Assembly: GCA_016110215.1 (NCBI GenBank)
Contig: JADWQD010000002.1
Span: 1,054,001 to 1,118,000 of the forward strand
Origin: Capronia americana
Taxonomy: Eukaryota > Ascomycota > Eurotiomycetes > Chaetothyriales > Herpotrichiellaceae
Direction: 5' to 3'
Length of the DNA: 64,000 nt
In this document: piece after piece, positions 10,438 through 23,120 of the stretch
Numbering within the stretch: the first letter of the stretch is position 1
Layout: the number at the start of each line of letters is the position of its first letter
Notes under the pieces: generated by a model
Database searches by the model: none
What the model was told of the DNA's origin: nothing
What the model saw: the letters and a program-made list of their open reading frames with translations, nothing else
Made by a program: the position numbers and the translations under genes

Positions 10438-12399
10438 TCTGATGGTTTGATTGGATGGTATTTTTTGGGGGGTAAGAAGGATTGTCTGATTAGAAATAAA
10501 CGTAGTAAGTTGTGGTTGGTTTGCTGTAGCTTTGGTTGCTAAAGAGCGTGTGATAACAGTGAAGGAAAGAAGAAGTAGGAAATAATAAAAAAAGGAAGGA
10601 AAGACTGAGTTGGTTTGTTTGTTTGTGTGTGTTGTGAATGAGAGAATGAACTGTGAAGAAGGAGAGGGACAGAGGCATATATGTATGCGTTGCGTGTGGG
10701 TGTGTGTGTGTGTGTCTACACGGCACGCTTTGTGATTGTGGTAGACTCACCGTGTACCTGTCCGCGGCTGCTTACTGTGGAGGTAGCAGGGATTCTGGAA
10801 TCAAGGACGGGCAACAGCATAATGCCGTAACCAGGATAGCGGTCGGCAGTGGTCGAGGAAGAGCTTGTCGCTGCGCATTATTCTCGGTCAGGGTATTGCT
10901 GGAATTGGGGCATTTGACATGCCTGCAACCGGCTTAGTGCTCACGTTTTTGGGACCGCATCGAGTATGCGGCGCAAAAGAGGAAGACGGTGACTAACTCA
11001 TCATCGGTGGCGGGGGTGGGTTGACCAACTTGTGGAGGCGAGTTCGTCGGCCAGCGAGGCGATGAGCCGGTGACGGGAAGGTGAGAGAAGCGACTCGGCT
11101 CGATTATTCTATTTTCGTATCCATCTTGATAAGCCTTTGACCGAGGCCCGCGCTAGCCGTAGGAGGAAAGGCTGGCGTCGAGTTTATGTATAGCTATTGG
11201 CCAGCCCAAATCCCCGGCAAGTTGTCAATCCGATGTCACCAATGCGGCGCTGCGCTGGGCTGTGCTGACCGCAGATACGACGAAGCTGCTCTGTGAACAC
11301 TTGCCATTTGTGATCTTCCGCCCAGGCACGCTGTCTTATCGTATTCATCGATTTTCCAGATGTTGTGCAGCACTTCTACACGGTAGCATACCCAGTACGG
11401 AGCAGCAGGTGTGATCCCACCACGTGCCACTGCGGGGCAAAGAGTACGAGTACTTGTGATGTCTCCTCCCGTGGCTGTAGCCCGCCAGACCGACACTTCC
11501 AGATCTCTCAGCTGTTGAGCCTGCGCGACCGATGCAGTAAGCACCAGCGAAGCCACAGAAGTACCGGCCACAGCGTCACAGTCAATGATCGCACGCTCCC
11601 AACCGGTTCTCGCCTGGGATCTCCTCACGAGCACGTTTTCAGGCCATCACCTGCCTGATCTGCTATCCGCATACTTTAATGATCCAACGGAGGCAACGCG
11701 TGATTGTCGCCGTCTCGGGCCAGCCATCTCGAAGGACGAGGCTGCGACACGCCCGTTACGTAGCCCTTCCCTGAGGCTTCAGGCTGTCGGATATCTTGGG
11801 ACCCTGCTGGATTGGAGCTCCGGCACGATACTGCTGTGCCTGGACTTGACCTGCTTCAGGTTGAGTAAGCGGGAAGTGGCTTTTCATTTCGGAGTAATCA
11901 TTCCAGACGTTGAGTCCGTTGTTGGCAGCTGGTCCAGCCTGCCACGGCGTTGCTTGAACAGCTACTACTACCAGGTATCTGAATCATGTCAGCTGTCGTT
12001 CCTTCCTCCGAGAAAAGCTTCTCCGGCATCGTAATCTCGCAGAAAGCGAAGGATCGCAACGTCATGCGTCGGAATGGATGACAAGTGCTTCGAATTCCCC
12101 ATAATGCTGGGCCAGATGACGAACGCCTGGATTCCAAAAGCCCGTGATTTAGCCACACTCTTGAGTATACGGAATGTTACTTTTTGTGTTGCAGCACGTG
12201 GTACTCCATTGTTCTAGCTTCTTAATCCAGTGGCGAAGCCTCCGGCTCCCAATTGTTGCGAGTCACCGCCTGCTACCAATACCAAATACCTGGGCTTCGA
12301 TGGCCGTCGCAGTCTTCTCGGGATGAGTTTGCGCACGGAACACCCCCATGACCAAATCAGTCATAACACATCAAAATTAGCACTCGATCCTGCCCAGCT
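10438..12399. other. Gene-poor intergenic region of 2 kb
   Basis: The first 300 bp are the likely promoter and leader of the cupin gene. Beyond that only short unrelated reading frames occur on both strands. A minus-strand frame at 11236-11634 contains a stretch resembling a signal-peptide end (LTASVAQAQQ) but lacks a suitable start, splice sites or domain. I see no supported gene. Confidence 0.4.
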
Positions 12400-15300
12400 C
12401 TATTTTTGCAGGTTCTGCACAAATGAGTCCAGGTTGAACTCTTCTTCGTACTGCCGCTCGTCCCATAGCTCGCCGACATCGTCCAGCCAGCCCTTTTCTC
12501 CTTTCTTCTTGACTTCACCGGTCTCGAGATCAACCATATCCTCGTCCCTAGTGCTGCCGCCTTCGCCGCCAGTCTCCGATGTCTCTCCCAGATTGAAGAG
12601 ATCGAGAATTTGGTCAGTTTCCATACTGCCCAATCCTGCATTCTGCTGGTTGACCACCGTGGATGCCACGTCGATCTTGAATCGCTGAAGGCTCAGAATC
12701 TTCTCCTCCAAAGTGCCGCGGGTGATGAGGCGGTACACATTGACGACCTTCTTCTGGCCGATCCGATGAGCTCGGTCCATGGCTTGGATATCTTTCTGCG
12801 GGTTCCAATCATGTTCGACGAAGATGACCGTGTCGGCACCTGTGAGGTTCAGCCCGAGACCACCGACGCTGGTGGTCAAGAGGAGACAGTCATAGCTGGG
12901 GTCGTTGTTGAACTGGTTGACGATGTTCTGGCGCTTGGTGGCCTCCACGCTCCCATCGAGTCGCAGAAACTGTACAGAGGGGAGAAGTTTGCCGAGGACT
13001 TCAGTCTGGACCATGTCGAGCATTTCTTTCATCTGGCAGAAAATCAGTGCGCGGTGCTGGGACACGTAATTCGACGCCGACAGATCATTCGATTCGTTGG
13101 ACACGCCAATGCCGCAGTCGACCAGCAAATCGCGCAGAGCGGCCAGCTTTGGCGCATGAGCGATATCTCGCAGATTAGACTTCGATGCGGCAAGCTGCTT
13201 CTGGATGGCATCATACTGTTTGTTTCCCTCTTTCACGACGAGCGCGGGGGAATTGCAGAGCTTGCGCATATATTGCAGGGCCTGGAAGATGTGTTGCTTG
13301 GCCTCTCGATCACCCGAGCCGACACTGTTCTCCACCGTCTTCTTCTCCTTTCGGAAGAAGTCCTCGAACAGCCGCTTCTGCAGATCGCTGAGATCACAGT
13401 AATAGTTCTGGAGGATCTTGGGAGGTAAGTCATTCAAAACCTCCTCTTTCAGGCGTCGGAGCAAGAACGGGAGCACCTGCTTGTGAAGTGCCTCGACCGC
13501 TAGAGCCCCTGTCTCTTGTTCCTTGGAAGAAGACTTTGCGTTCCGGCTCGCAGCGATCGGCTTCGCGAATCGGTCCTGAAAAACCTTCTCTGTGCCGAGG
13601 AATCCCGGCATGAGGAAGTCGAAAAGAGACCAGAGCTCCAGGACGTTGTTTTGGATTGGTGTGCCGGAAAGAATCAGTCTGTGGTTGCTAACGATCTTCT
13701 TGACTGCTTGAGTGATTTTGGCTTTTGGGTTCTTGATTAGATGACCCTCGTCAAGAACGCAATAGTTCCAGGTCATGGCGCTGAGAATGTCGTTGTCGTT
13801 TCGGCAGACGTCGTAGGATGTGATCACAACATCTGCCTGGTCCAGTTGAGAGCGGCGGTTGTTTCGCTCCGCAGGCGGTCCTACATAAGCCACGCAGCTC
13901 AAAAATGGTGCATACTGCTTGATCTCCTGCTGCCAATGACCTGACAGTGTTGGAGGGCAAACAATGAGAGATGGTAAACGCTTCATCTCTGGAGCTTGAG
14001 TCTTGGCGTATTCCTCCGCCCGCATGTGATGGTCGCTGGCGACGATGCAAAGTGTCTGAAGAGTCTTCCCCAGTCCCATGTCGTCGCAAAGGACGCCATG
14101 GAGGTTGTATCTGTTGAGGAAGGCCAGCCAGTTCACCCCCTCTTGCTGGTACGACCGCAGTTCTGCTTTGATGGCCACAGGAATCTGGAAAGGCTCGACC
14201 TTTTTCGGATCAAGCATTTGCGCCATAAATTTGCGTTCTCTTTCGCGTCCTTGAAGGAGCGCTTCGGGCATTCCAGGCGGGTCGGGTATGCCTGCTTCTA
14301 GAGGCACCAGCTTGACCAGCGTAGCAAACGATGTTGTGGCAAGAAGGCGAATATCGTTGTTGGCGTCGCTCATTCGGCCAAGAACAGGTACAATCAGGAA
14401 GATAACGTACGGCAAGATCTTGTCACCCATTGCTTGAATGAGATGATAAACGCATTCCGTGATACCTTGTCGATCTCTCAAATCGAGTGGATTGCTGATG
14501 TTAGGCAGAACGTCCTGGACCATCTTCGTCATGCCTTCAATAGATATGACGCTGCAAATCGTGGCAAAGCATTTGGCGGCGCTGTACCTGATCACAGACA
14601 GCCTGCTCCTCATTGCTTTGCCCGTGAGTGCACTCAACGACAGGACCCAGGCGTGGAGCGAGGGATGGAGAGCGGGCGTAAGCGTACGTAAAACCGAGAG
14701 CGCGTCAATCAGTGACTGACCTTGTTGTTCATCGACTTGCAAAGTAGCTGGATCGGACGGCTCGATCAATTCCCGAATAGGATTCTCGATAAGAGAACGC
14801 AGGACGGGCAGCTTGTTGAAAAGATCGGCACCATATGCTTGCGCCATCTCGTCGAGCGCTCGTTTGGCCCCCCGCCGCATGATTCGGGCTTCTTTTGCCT
14901 CCTGTTCAAATCGAGCTGCATCTGGGTGATCCTTCCTATCCTCTTCTTTCCTCAACGACAATACAATGTCTTCGAAAGCGGCGTTGGGGGCGAACTCCGG
15001 TGTCTCCGAGGTGTCAATGCAGGTGAATTTGACCAAATTTGACACTAATTTGTCCACTGGGCCGCGCTTGGGGCTGTTCGTGTAGAAGTCGATCAAGCCT
15101 GCCACCGCCAATGCGGATCGAGCTTGGAGTTCCTCAAACGCCTCTGATTTGATGCTGTCCATGATGCATTTGATCACCTGACCGGGTTTCTTGGGTACTT
15201 CACCCAGCCGGACAAGCACAGACGCAACTGCAGCCTTGACGGCGATGTCGCGGGCTTCTTTCACCTTCTTAGCCTCGTCCACAGCGCTTTTCGCATTTGC

Positions 15301-18294
15301 GCGAGCGTCATTAAGATATTGAGTCCCAGAGACCCGCTGGGCTGGGGTCAAGCTCTTCAGCAGACGATCGAAATCTGTCGTCACAATTCTCTCCGCATCC
15401 GCTAATGAGAAGGCTTTGGGACCGGCACCACTATCACCCTGGCAGACGACAGCTATCGCCGGTAGCCTATCCCGAGCGACATGCGCTTGATTTTGGAAAG
15501 CGCTGACCAAGGCCTGGCACTGACCTCGAGCAGCCTGCAGGGAGGACACGATGTCCGCATACCAGCTGCTGCCGTCGTCATCGACAGCTTGTTGTAGTTT
15601 GGAGACAAATTCCGGTGTGCTTGCGGGTTTTGTGGATTGGTTATGTGCGAGTTCTTCGAGAAGCATGCCAGCAAATAACCTCGAACTCGAATGAGTGGAG
15701 CTGATCACCGGAATAAGGTGGCTCCAATAAGGGTTAATAGCAGGCGCCCCCTGTTTGCTTAGCAGCAAACCCAAGGCCCGTGCACAGAAAATCCTTGTCC
15801 GTAGCATGACCTCGAACCCAACCAGGTCTACCTCACCGTGTAGAATATGGCCATCAGTATTGTGAGATAGACGCTCCTTGGGCTCTGGCTTTTCGAGTTT
15901 GCGGCGTTTCTTGGCTTGAGAGTCAGAATCGGGACTTTGTCTATGCTTTGTTGAGATAGGGGCCATGGGTGTGCCGTTTGGCTTGATCAGAAGCGACGTG
16001 TCCATAGGTATAGGGCTTCGGATCTGGCCGATAGGCTGGATAGCCGCCAGGACCATTGGAGAGATGTGCGGCTCCAAGCTGGGAACAAATGTTGAGAATC
16101 CATGACCCTCCATAGATGAGACCAGAGCCTGCCAAACCTCGAATGACTTCCACAGAACACCTTCGTTCCGCTCGACTAGCATGTTCTGGAATATTAAGCG
16201 TACCACAAGCCCACCCAGCCACGTGGAATTGCTCACGTCCGACAGATTTAGGAAGGTCACCAACGCCTTCAGGACCGCCATTCGGACACTGGTAATGGTA
16301 TGTCTCAAGAATGGGTAAAGGCGCGGGACAAGTTTCTCGAAGGTCTGATCTGGATCTTCAGCGGCATTGATACGCATTGCTTCAATGATCTCTTTATGTG
16401 AACAGAGAGTTGCAAGCAGGTCCATGATCGCACCGGTACTGGCACTTAGATCGTCCTGCATATCCAGCAGACAATCCCACACCACGCTGATGAGCCGACC
16501 CAAGGCATTGGGGCGCATAGTGGTAAGTTCTTGGGCGATAGGCACCAATGTCGCTGCGCTGACCGATTTGACGTCGTCGTCAGGATGAGCAAGTCCCTGT
16601 ACGACGGCTTCGACGACCCCATCAAGCAAGCTGTTGTGGCTCAGGAGGATATCCTTTCGGACGGCAACGAAATAGCGTAGACCAATCATCCCCCCATGAC
16701 ATACTTCCCAGATTGGTTGCTTCAAACCTGTGTTCCGCTGGTTGACCATCTCTTGCAGATAGTTGTAGACTGAGATGGCTATGTCGTCAGGCAATTGGCT
16801 TAGCAGAGCTCCAAGGGTTTGGCCAATTGATTCGCGGATTGGGGCTACCACTGTATCGGAAACGTAATCTCCAAAACGGTCAAGCATCAGGACGGAAAGC
16901 AGTCTGCAAGCCATATCGTCGAGCCATCGCCGGTTCGCGAGGTCATTCTCTGCCCTGGATCTGCCATAGCGTCGACCGGCACCACGTCCGTGCACACGAA
17001 GGACTTCTCGTAGGCCCATGGCAGCTCCATGTCGCACTTCCCAGGTTGGATCGAAGAGATCGTTTGACAGAAAATCACACATGACGTCAAAAGGCCAGTC
17101 ATGGGCGTGGTCTTCATCGGGCTGAATGAGCGGCTTCTCTGGGACCGCTTCGCCTTTGAACTCGGAAATCAGTGCGGTGTTGTCGTCAGAATCCTCCCGT
17201 TTGATAGAGAAGTAATCGGGCTTCTCATCTCCGTTTGAGTCCTCGTGACCATTGAGCTTGACGGGATGAGGAGTCGCTGGGACCGGAGTCTGGCCAGGTT
17301 CGGATGGACGACGTCCAGACAGATCGACCACTCGCATCTTGCTAGCACCTGTTTTGGCGGCTGATTTGTTTTTACGCTTGAGTTGATTCAATTGTCTTTT
17401 GCTGAGTCCAGCCTCGTCAGCCAGAGTCTGGCCGTTGCTTTCTGAAGGGGAGAGTGCACTGTATGGAGAAGGAGAAGCCAGAGTATCGTTCCGCTTTACA
17501 GATGTCTTGGTATCCACACGCGGCAGTCCGGGGGTGGTGGCGAGCTTGTGTTGTGAATTGTTGGCAAAGTCGTGCTCGTTGACTAAATCATCCTCAATGT
17601 ACTCACCGCCTAGACCCAGTCGCGCGGCGAGGCTTTGCTTCTGATGGGCAAGACGTTGAGCCGCTGTCATCCCGGCCATAGAGTATTCATATTCCTTGCC
17701 GGCACTACCCAGGAGCTTTTTACCGTGATTGAGAATCAGTTTAATGTCGAGGGTGGCGAGCTGAAGGAGATCCTCCGCTTCCAGAGGTCCATCCTCGACC
17801 TTGGCAGGCTGCTCGAACTTGGTGTCCGCATCGTCTGCGTTAGGGTCGAACTTTTCGGCGTTCTCGACGATAGCGCCTATGGCCTTTGCAGCTGCAGTGC
17901 GGGTATCCCATGATTTCGACTGCAAGTATGGAAGGACTCTGCCAAGGAGTGCAAAGAGATTGTCAGGATTCTGTTTTTGAACATCTGCAAGCTGCTGTGC
18001 CGCGGTATTTCGAATGAGCTGAGTGCTGCCCTTGTCCAGCAAACTGTAACCCAAGTTAGTTTCAAGAGCATGGAGAGGGTGTTGCCTGGCATTGCAAGCG
18101 AACGGGAGAGCCTATGGCACTCACGTGACCAGCCGATCGAGTCTATACCGAAACAGTTAGCCCGGCTTGGCAGGTAATCGGGTCGAGTGTTTCAAACCTT
18201 GAAGTCCCGGTGACCATTATTATTATTTCAGGAATTCGTTACGAACTTTCGTCTTTTCAACCACACTCCTGCCAGGTCGCGACCTAGAAGCCAT
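12400..18294 (-). CDS. MOT1: TBP-associated SNF2 ATPase Mot1/BTAF1
   Basis: Predicted 1,890-aa protein from three exons: 18294-18284 (11 nt), 18142-18125 (18 nt) and 18043-12400. Splicing gives the conserved N-terminus MASRLDRLVTLLDKGSTQL. Mot1 uses ATP hydrolysis to strip TATA-binding protein from DNA and redistribute it, and acts in the nucleus. The N-terminal two thirds are HEAT-like helical repeats that grip TBP. The C-terminal Swi2/Snf2 motor shows Walker A DMGLGKT near residue 1328, DEGH near 1439, and helicase-C motifs such as TTSVGGLGLNLTGA and QAMDRAHRIGQ. The C-terminus (QYEEEFNLDSFVQNL) is typical. The donor of intron 1 is weak (GTCGCG), but intron 1 (18283-18143) and intron 2 (18124-18044) both have CTAAC branch points. 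Length matches the family. Confidence 0.95.
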
Positions 18295-19296
18295 CAATTG
18301 CAGAACCTGCCACAATGCCCTGATGTCGCGAATCTTTCGTAAGGATGGAAGAGGATGTGAAGTGAAGATGATGATTAAACGCGATTAAAAACAAGTGTGC
18401 GCCACTCTTTTAGTGATTGAGCTGTGACGCGTTTCGTGTGGTGAATTTCTTTCGGTACTGAAAATGAAGTGTCTGTGACCAAGAGGTGCGAGGAGAGCCT
18501 TGCACCGGACTGGCAGATCAGAGAGTTGGAATCGGGGGCGCAGCGTGGGCTTAAGAGGGTCTGGAATGGCATTTAAATCCTCGCTTGCTGCGCAGCCTGC
18601 ATCAGCCCCTGGCCTCTGATTGCTCCTTCCGAGTGTCCACCTTGACCACTTAGGCTGCACTAACGCCCGATTGGGCACTGAAGCCCTCTCACTCGTGCGC
18701 TTGGCACTTCCCATCCGTGGTCTATCTTCATCTGTGAGCCATTCGATCACTTATGAGCGTATTCATAGCCGGAGACTGAAGAGGAGAAAACCGCAGTGTT
18801 CGCCTTCTGACATTCACAGGGTTTAACATGTGAAAGAATTATTTGTTCGAGAAATCTCCTTACGAGTGCTGGAAGACACCATCCTCTGGAAGAGCCTTTC
18901 ACGAGTCAACTCTGAACGCGGCGAACATCAATTATTGCCCATCATAATTAGGAACAGCTTTCCAATTCCGTAGATTCATTCCGCACTGAATATGGATTCA
19001 AAAGGCAACTTGAATAGCTGATGAAGTCCGGTCTTACTGGCTTGAGCGTGCTACATCGGAATTTTTGCTGACAGTTCGTGCTTCCATAGCCTAGCAGACC
19101 TTTCTTGTTTGCAGCTCGAACACATCAGGCGGAGTTGAAGATGGCCGCCAGTTTATTGTTGATCGGCTGGACTTGATACAATCTCCATAGAAACTGAGCT
19201 TCTTCTAGGCTTCTGTGCTATGTACAGTCGACGCACCCGTCCAGTTCATCTCGGAGTTGTGGTTGCCTGGACGGCTGATGGCTATTCCTTTTCCCC
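18295..19296. other. Intergenic region of 1 kb
   Basis: This lies between the 5' end of MOT1 and the 3' end of the complex I subunit gene, both on the minus strand. Only short, non-conserved frames are seen. It should contain the MOT1 promoter. Confidence 0.4.
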
Positions 19297-19779
19297 TCAT
19301 GAATAAGTTCCAGGTGTTGTTCCCAGGAAAGTTTTCGAGTCCTCCTCTCTGCCTATCAGACCAAGGCTGCGTATCTGACCCAGCTTAGGGGCATTCTCAC
19401 GAGGACTTGCTGCCTCGGCCTTTTGTAGTGCCTTCTGTATCGCTACTGTCCTTGCAAACTGATCATATAGTCAGAGTCCAAGTATCATTCTTCCATCTGC
19501 AAGCAGGTCCTACCTCTTTTCTGTGATGAAGGCATTCGTAGTAATCCTCCAGCCGCGGGGCACAGACTCCTTTGGCTCTGGCTTCAGGATCGTTCTGATT
19601 GATGACGTAGCAAGACATGTACTCTTGCCAGAAAGGAAAACACCGGGAGACGCCTACAGACCAAAATCTGATTAGTATTGAGCTTCGATTGAGGTTTGGT
19701 GCGGTTGACCAGAGGACGGAATTGTGAACATGCGGCAGAACTGCAACTCACCTCCAGTTAAACCGTAGCCGGACGCCAT
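19297..19779 (-). CDS. Complex I twin-CX9C subunit (NDUFS5-like)
   Basis: Short three-exon gene: 19779-19752, 19653-19514, 19458-19297; 109 aa. Introns are 98 and 55 bp, with GTGAGT and GTAGGA donors. The second has a CTGAC branch and an ATCAG acceptor. The protein starts MASGYGLTGGVSRCFPFWQE and carries two CX9C motifs (Cys14/Cys24 and Cys40/Cys50), the arrangement of intermembrane-space proteins oxidised by Mia40. The sequence pattern fits the 15-kDa NDUFS5-type accessory subunit of NADH:ubiquinone oxidoreductase, including LEDYYECLHHRKE and the tail SLGLIGREED. It is divergent from SEC39, with about 250 bp to that gene's likely start, so the two share a compact promoter region. Confidence 0.85.
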
Positions 19780-19978
19780 CTTTGGGTGGTTGAGGATCCC
19801 CAGGCACTGCCCATAAAAGAGCGCAGGCGGTATATGGTGTGCAGATAGTGCAGTTCAGGTGTTTGACTGAGGAGCGAGCGATTGATGTTGGAGCTTCAAG
19901 TCACGGCAGGCGAGGCTCTCACCCGAGGTTGTCCCGGACGGTGGGTGACGCATTTAGTTTCTTCCACGCTGTCTACAC

Positions 19979-22699
19979 ATGATTGTTGCGCAAGCTGGAC
20001 TTGAGTCGCGATATGCATGCAAAACTCCGAGTATGAAGAGCTTAGGGGAGCCATCCGAAGCTCATATCGTCCTTCATGCTGTCCAAGCAACTTCCGAAGG
20101 CGAATTGGACACATTACTTAAACTCGTCAAATGGCGCCCCAATGTGCTGTCCCACGGTTTAACATATCGACTGTTACTTTCATTCTACCCTACCGAAACC
20201 TCCGAGCCTTCCCATATTGTGGCATTCTTGAAGTCGCTTAGAGAGCCCTCAGAGATCCCAGAGACCCTAGAGAACCCGAGTCTTGATCCGTCGATATCCA
20301 GTCTGTCACGAAGCGAGGCGTTACATCGATGTCGTATTCTAAGCCTGCGATCGATACCTGAACATATATCTATCCATACCCAGAGCGACCTGGCAAACTT
20401 CGTCATCGAATGGGCAAAGCGCCTGGAGCAGCTCGATGGGGCTATCCAGCCGCCAGCGGAATTTGTGGAGAAATTCATCGAAGACGACGCCGATTTGCGA
20501 TTGTGGTACGAAACATACCTTGTTCCGTTGCTACGATTGCAATACGACTTTTACCCTGATGCCTATGACGTGGTTAACCTGGAGAGTATCGAGAACCTCT
20601 CTGGAGCTGGGGGCATAAGCACACTTCTACAATATGCTGAAAGACAGCGCAACCCTTCTGTTCTAGCGAGAGATCTCGAGCAAGTGGTATCCCCGTGGGT
20701 CTATGGAGCAAACCGGGCGAAGAGGAGGAGACTGGAATCTCAATCAGAAAATGATGCAATTGAGGAGACACCGTGGGAGCCAGTGTACGACTGGCTGATT
20801 TCCTTGAGCATGAAAACGTTCGACGTTGCAGCGAAGGCCTACGTGGAGTGGAGTGGTCCTGTTGAGAGCTCACAACCCGCAGGCGAGGCTGCTCGTTATG
20901 CACAGACTGGTTTAGCTATGATCTATGGATGCCCCGACGCGTCGACCGACGCGCACGTAATCTGCGGACAAGTACTGGGCAAAGTCGCAGAGCTTGCTGG
21001 GCTCCATCAAATCGACCTCTCACAGGCTGAGCCAGAGATCGTACTACCTGAAAACGCTACAAAAGGGCTCAGTGAAACAGACTTGCTATCCCACGCGCTC
21101 ACACAAAGGACGAATGGATTCACGCGGCCGTCGGAATTTTCGGTTCAGCTGCTAGCTGGACTTCTAACCACTGCAAAGATCTTATCAGGATATGGACTGG
21201 CATGGACAATAGGCGATCTGGCACGCACTTGTGTATTTGGTTCGGAACGTCGCCATAAAGACGAACTTCGCCGACTGCTTCAACACATTCCCCTTCAGAC
21301 CCGAAGAGTGATCGACTGGCGGTCTGTACGGCAGCAGATCCTGTATCTCCGTTCCTGGTCTACGAAACAACGAACTGTGGGCAGCGAACGCTCAGCTTTC
21401 TTGTCACGACTATCTCTCAATTACGTGGAGACCCAAATCCTAGACGCTCTACTGAAGGCCTCTCAATACAGTCTTGTTCAGGAGATCTACCTTACAAGCG
21501 CTTCTCCCCAGTTGTCCTCTTCCGAAGTCGAAGCCCGCGTAGTAGCAGCAATCTACGAAGCTTATGACAACGCCAGCAACGGCAACAGAGACCGAGGTGG
21601 CATGAAACGTGCAAATGACATTCTGAAAGTGTTTCGATCCAACTTTACTCAATCGTCAACTCTATCCGGCATTGACTATCTCATTAAAGCCACCCACAGC
21701 CTCTCGTTCTACCAGCTAACTCTACAGCACGGTGTCCCCTTCAAGCCTGTCGCTATACGTGTGCAGAAAGATCCATTGACGCTTCTGGAGAAAGTTCTGG
21801 AACAGGATGCAAGAGCTTACACTAAGCTAGACGACCTTTTGGAGATAGCGCGCAGCCTCGTTCGCGCTCACTTATCAAACCGCGGAAATATGGTGGACGA
21901 TTCTGAGCCCCTTGAGCTTCGCATTCTCCTCGCTGAACAAAGGGTCACGTATGCAGCAATCATGGCAGCCCTTGCTACGAATGACTTCGACACTGCGTAT
22001 GCCTATATTACAACACGTTTACACACCTCAGCGGAGCAACCTGCAGGCTCGGTGTCCACCGATGATACATCATGGCGTGCGGCTTATGCAGCCGGTAAAT
22101 ATCGGCCCAGTGCATCCCCAAAAAGTTTAAGTGCTCGCATTGATAGTCTGGCACAGCGGATGGAACTCCTTTCACGAGCCTTAATGCTGGCACCATCGGG
22201 AGAAGCACTTTCTGGCATCCTTGCAACTTGGCGCCGTTATGAAGAAGAGCTTGACGGATTGAAGACACAAGCTGTGGAGGAAGAGCGAGCGTTTGACGCG
22301 AAAGCAGACGCGTCGCTCCCAGGAGCATTTGGTGTTGAAGATCGTGAAGCAGATGTAGCTGAGACACAGCGTGTAATGGCACGACGGAGTGGGCCAACAG
22401 CATCCGGCCCTTCTTATGAGGAAGAGGCACCTCTGGGTCTGTTCGATGTCGCTAGAGGCGCTGCCTCGGCCTTAAGAAAAAGTGCTGCATTCCCACTTGG
22501 GTCGAATGGCTTGCGAGATCTCAAAATTGGCTCCGGAGTGGCCCAGTCACAAGACACACAACGAGAGCAGGCTAGCTCTCCAACTTCAGACGATGGTAGA
22601 AGGCTACGGAAGCGAGATATGGTGGCCAACATGGTGGGAAGCGGGCTGGGCTGGGTTCTTGGTGCTCAACCACAAGACCGGGTGGACTACAGCAGTTGA
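19979..22699 (+). CDS. SEC39: Sec39-domain protein (Dsl1 tethering complex)
   Basis: Single-exon protein of 906 aa from the first ATG. An internal ATG at 20033 (MKSLGEPSEAH, 888 aa) matches the usual start of the family better. Sec39 is part of the ER Dsl1 tether that captures COPI vesicles returning from the Golgi. Recognisable family segments include LTYRLLLSFYPTE, a DPSISSLSRSEAL stretch, FVEKFIEDDADLRLWYETYL followed by VPLLRLQYDFYP, and helical-repeat character throughout. The C-terminal 150 residues are polar and variable, ending in GWVLGAQPQDRVDYSS. No transmembrane segment or enzymatic motif is visible, as expected for a helical tether subunit. Confidence 0.85.
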   Translation: MIVAQAGLESRYACKTPSMKSLGEPSEAHIVLHAVQATSEGELDTLLKLVKWRPNVLSHGLTYRLLLSFYPTETSEPSHIVAFLKSLREPSEIPETLENPSLDPSISSLSRSEALHRCRILSLRSIPEHISIHTQSDLANFVIEWAKRLEQLDGAIQPPAEFVEKFIEDDADLRLWYETYLVPLLRLQYDFYPDAYDVVNLESIENLSGAGGISTLLQYAERQRNPSVLARDLEQVVSPWVYGANRAKRRRLESQSENDAIEETPWEPVYDWLISLSMKTFDVAAKAYVEWSGPVESSQPAGEAARYAQTGLAMIYGCPDASTDAHVICGQVLGKVAELAGLHQIDLSQAEPEIVLPENATKGLSETDLLSHALTQRTNGFTRPSEFSVQLLAGLLTTAKILSGYGLAWTIGDLARTCVFGSERRHKDELRRLLQHIPLQTRRVIDWRSVRQQILYLRSWSTKQRTVGSERSAFLSRLSLNYVETQILDALLKASQYSLVQEIYLTSASPQLSSSEVEARVVAAIYEAYDNASNGNRDRGGMKRANDILKVFRSNFTQSSTLSGIDYLIKATHSLSFYQLTLQHGVPFKPVAIRVQKDPLTLLEKVLEQDARAYTKLDDLLEIARSLVRAHLSNRGNMVDDSEPLELRILLAEQRVTYAAIMAALATNDFDTAYAYITTRLHTSAEQPAGSVSTDDTSWRAAYAAGKYRPSASPKSLSARIDSLAQRMELLSRALMLAPSGEALSGILATWRRYEEELDGLKTQAVEEERAFDAKADASLPGAFGVEDREADVAETQRVMARRSGPTASGPSYEEEAPLGLFDVARGAASALRKSAAFPLGSNGLRDLKIGSGVAQSQDTQREQASSPTSDDGRRLRKRDMVANMVGSGLGWVLGAQPQDRVDYSS

Positions 22700-23120
22700 A
22701 AAGCACTGCAAGTGAGTCGAGCGCCTTCATCTTCAAGTTCAATTTACTTTTCAATACCCCTGAGCTTTATCTTGTACATCTTCTGTCACTGCAGAATACC
22801 AAAACAGGATTGAATCGCTAAGCGACTCACCTAGGTCATTGGGTGAATGAAAGTGAAGGACAAGTGACGAACCTGTGAGGAAAGAACGACTTACACCGGC
22901 AACCAAAACACTGTGCAAACTGGCTCCCATTTCGTGCTGGACCGTCCCTGCCATGTTCGACTGCCTTCAATGTTTTCAAAGCAGGCTCAATTCCCTCGCT
23001 CTTTCACTTTATTCTGCTCCGCACTGATCGCGCTCAACGCCAGCCGTTCTTGTGTCAATGTCGTGAAATCTGCCGTCTAGCAACACCTTGTCTTTTGCTG
23101 ACCAGAGAGAATATTGAATA

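Noticed and set aside
9457..10542. 361-aa plus-strand frame over the cupin gene
   Set aside because: It is a GC-driven shadow rich in Gly/Val/Arg/Asp repeats, antisense to an intact cupin with a signal peptide.
11236..11634. Minus-strand frame with a signal-peptide-like stretch
   Set aside because: No ATG sits close to the hydrophobic stretch, no splice sites restore one, and no Cys pattern or domain is present.
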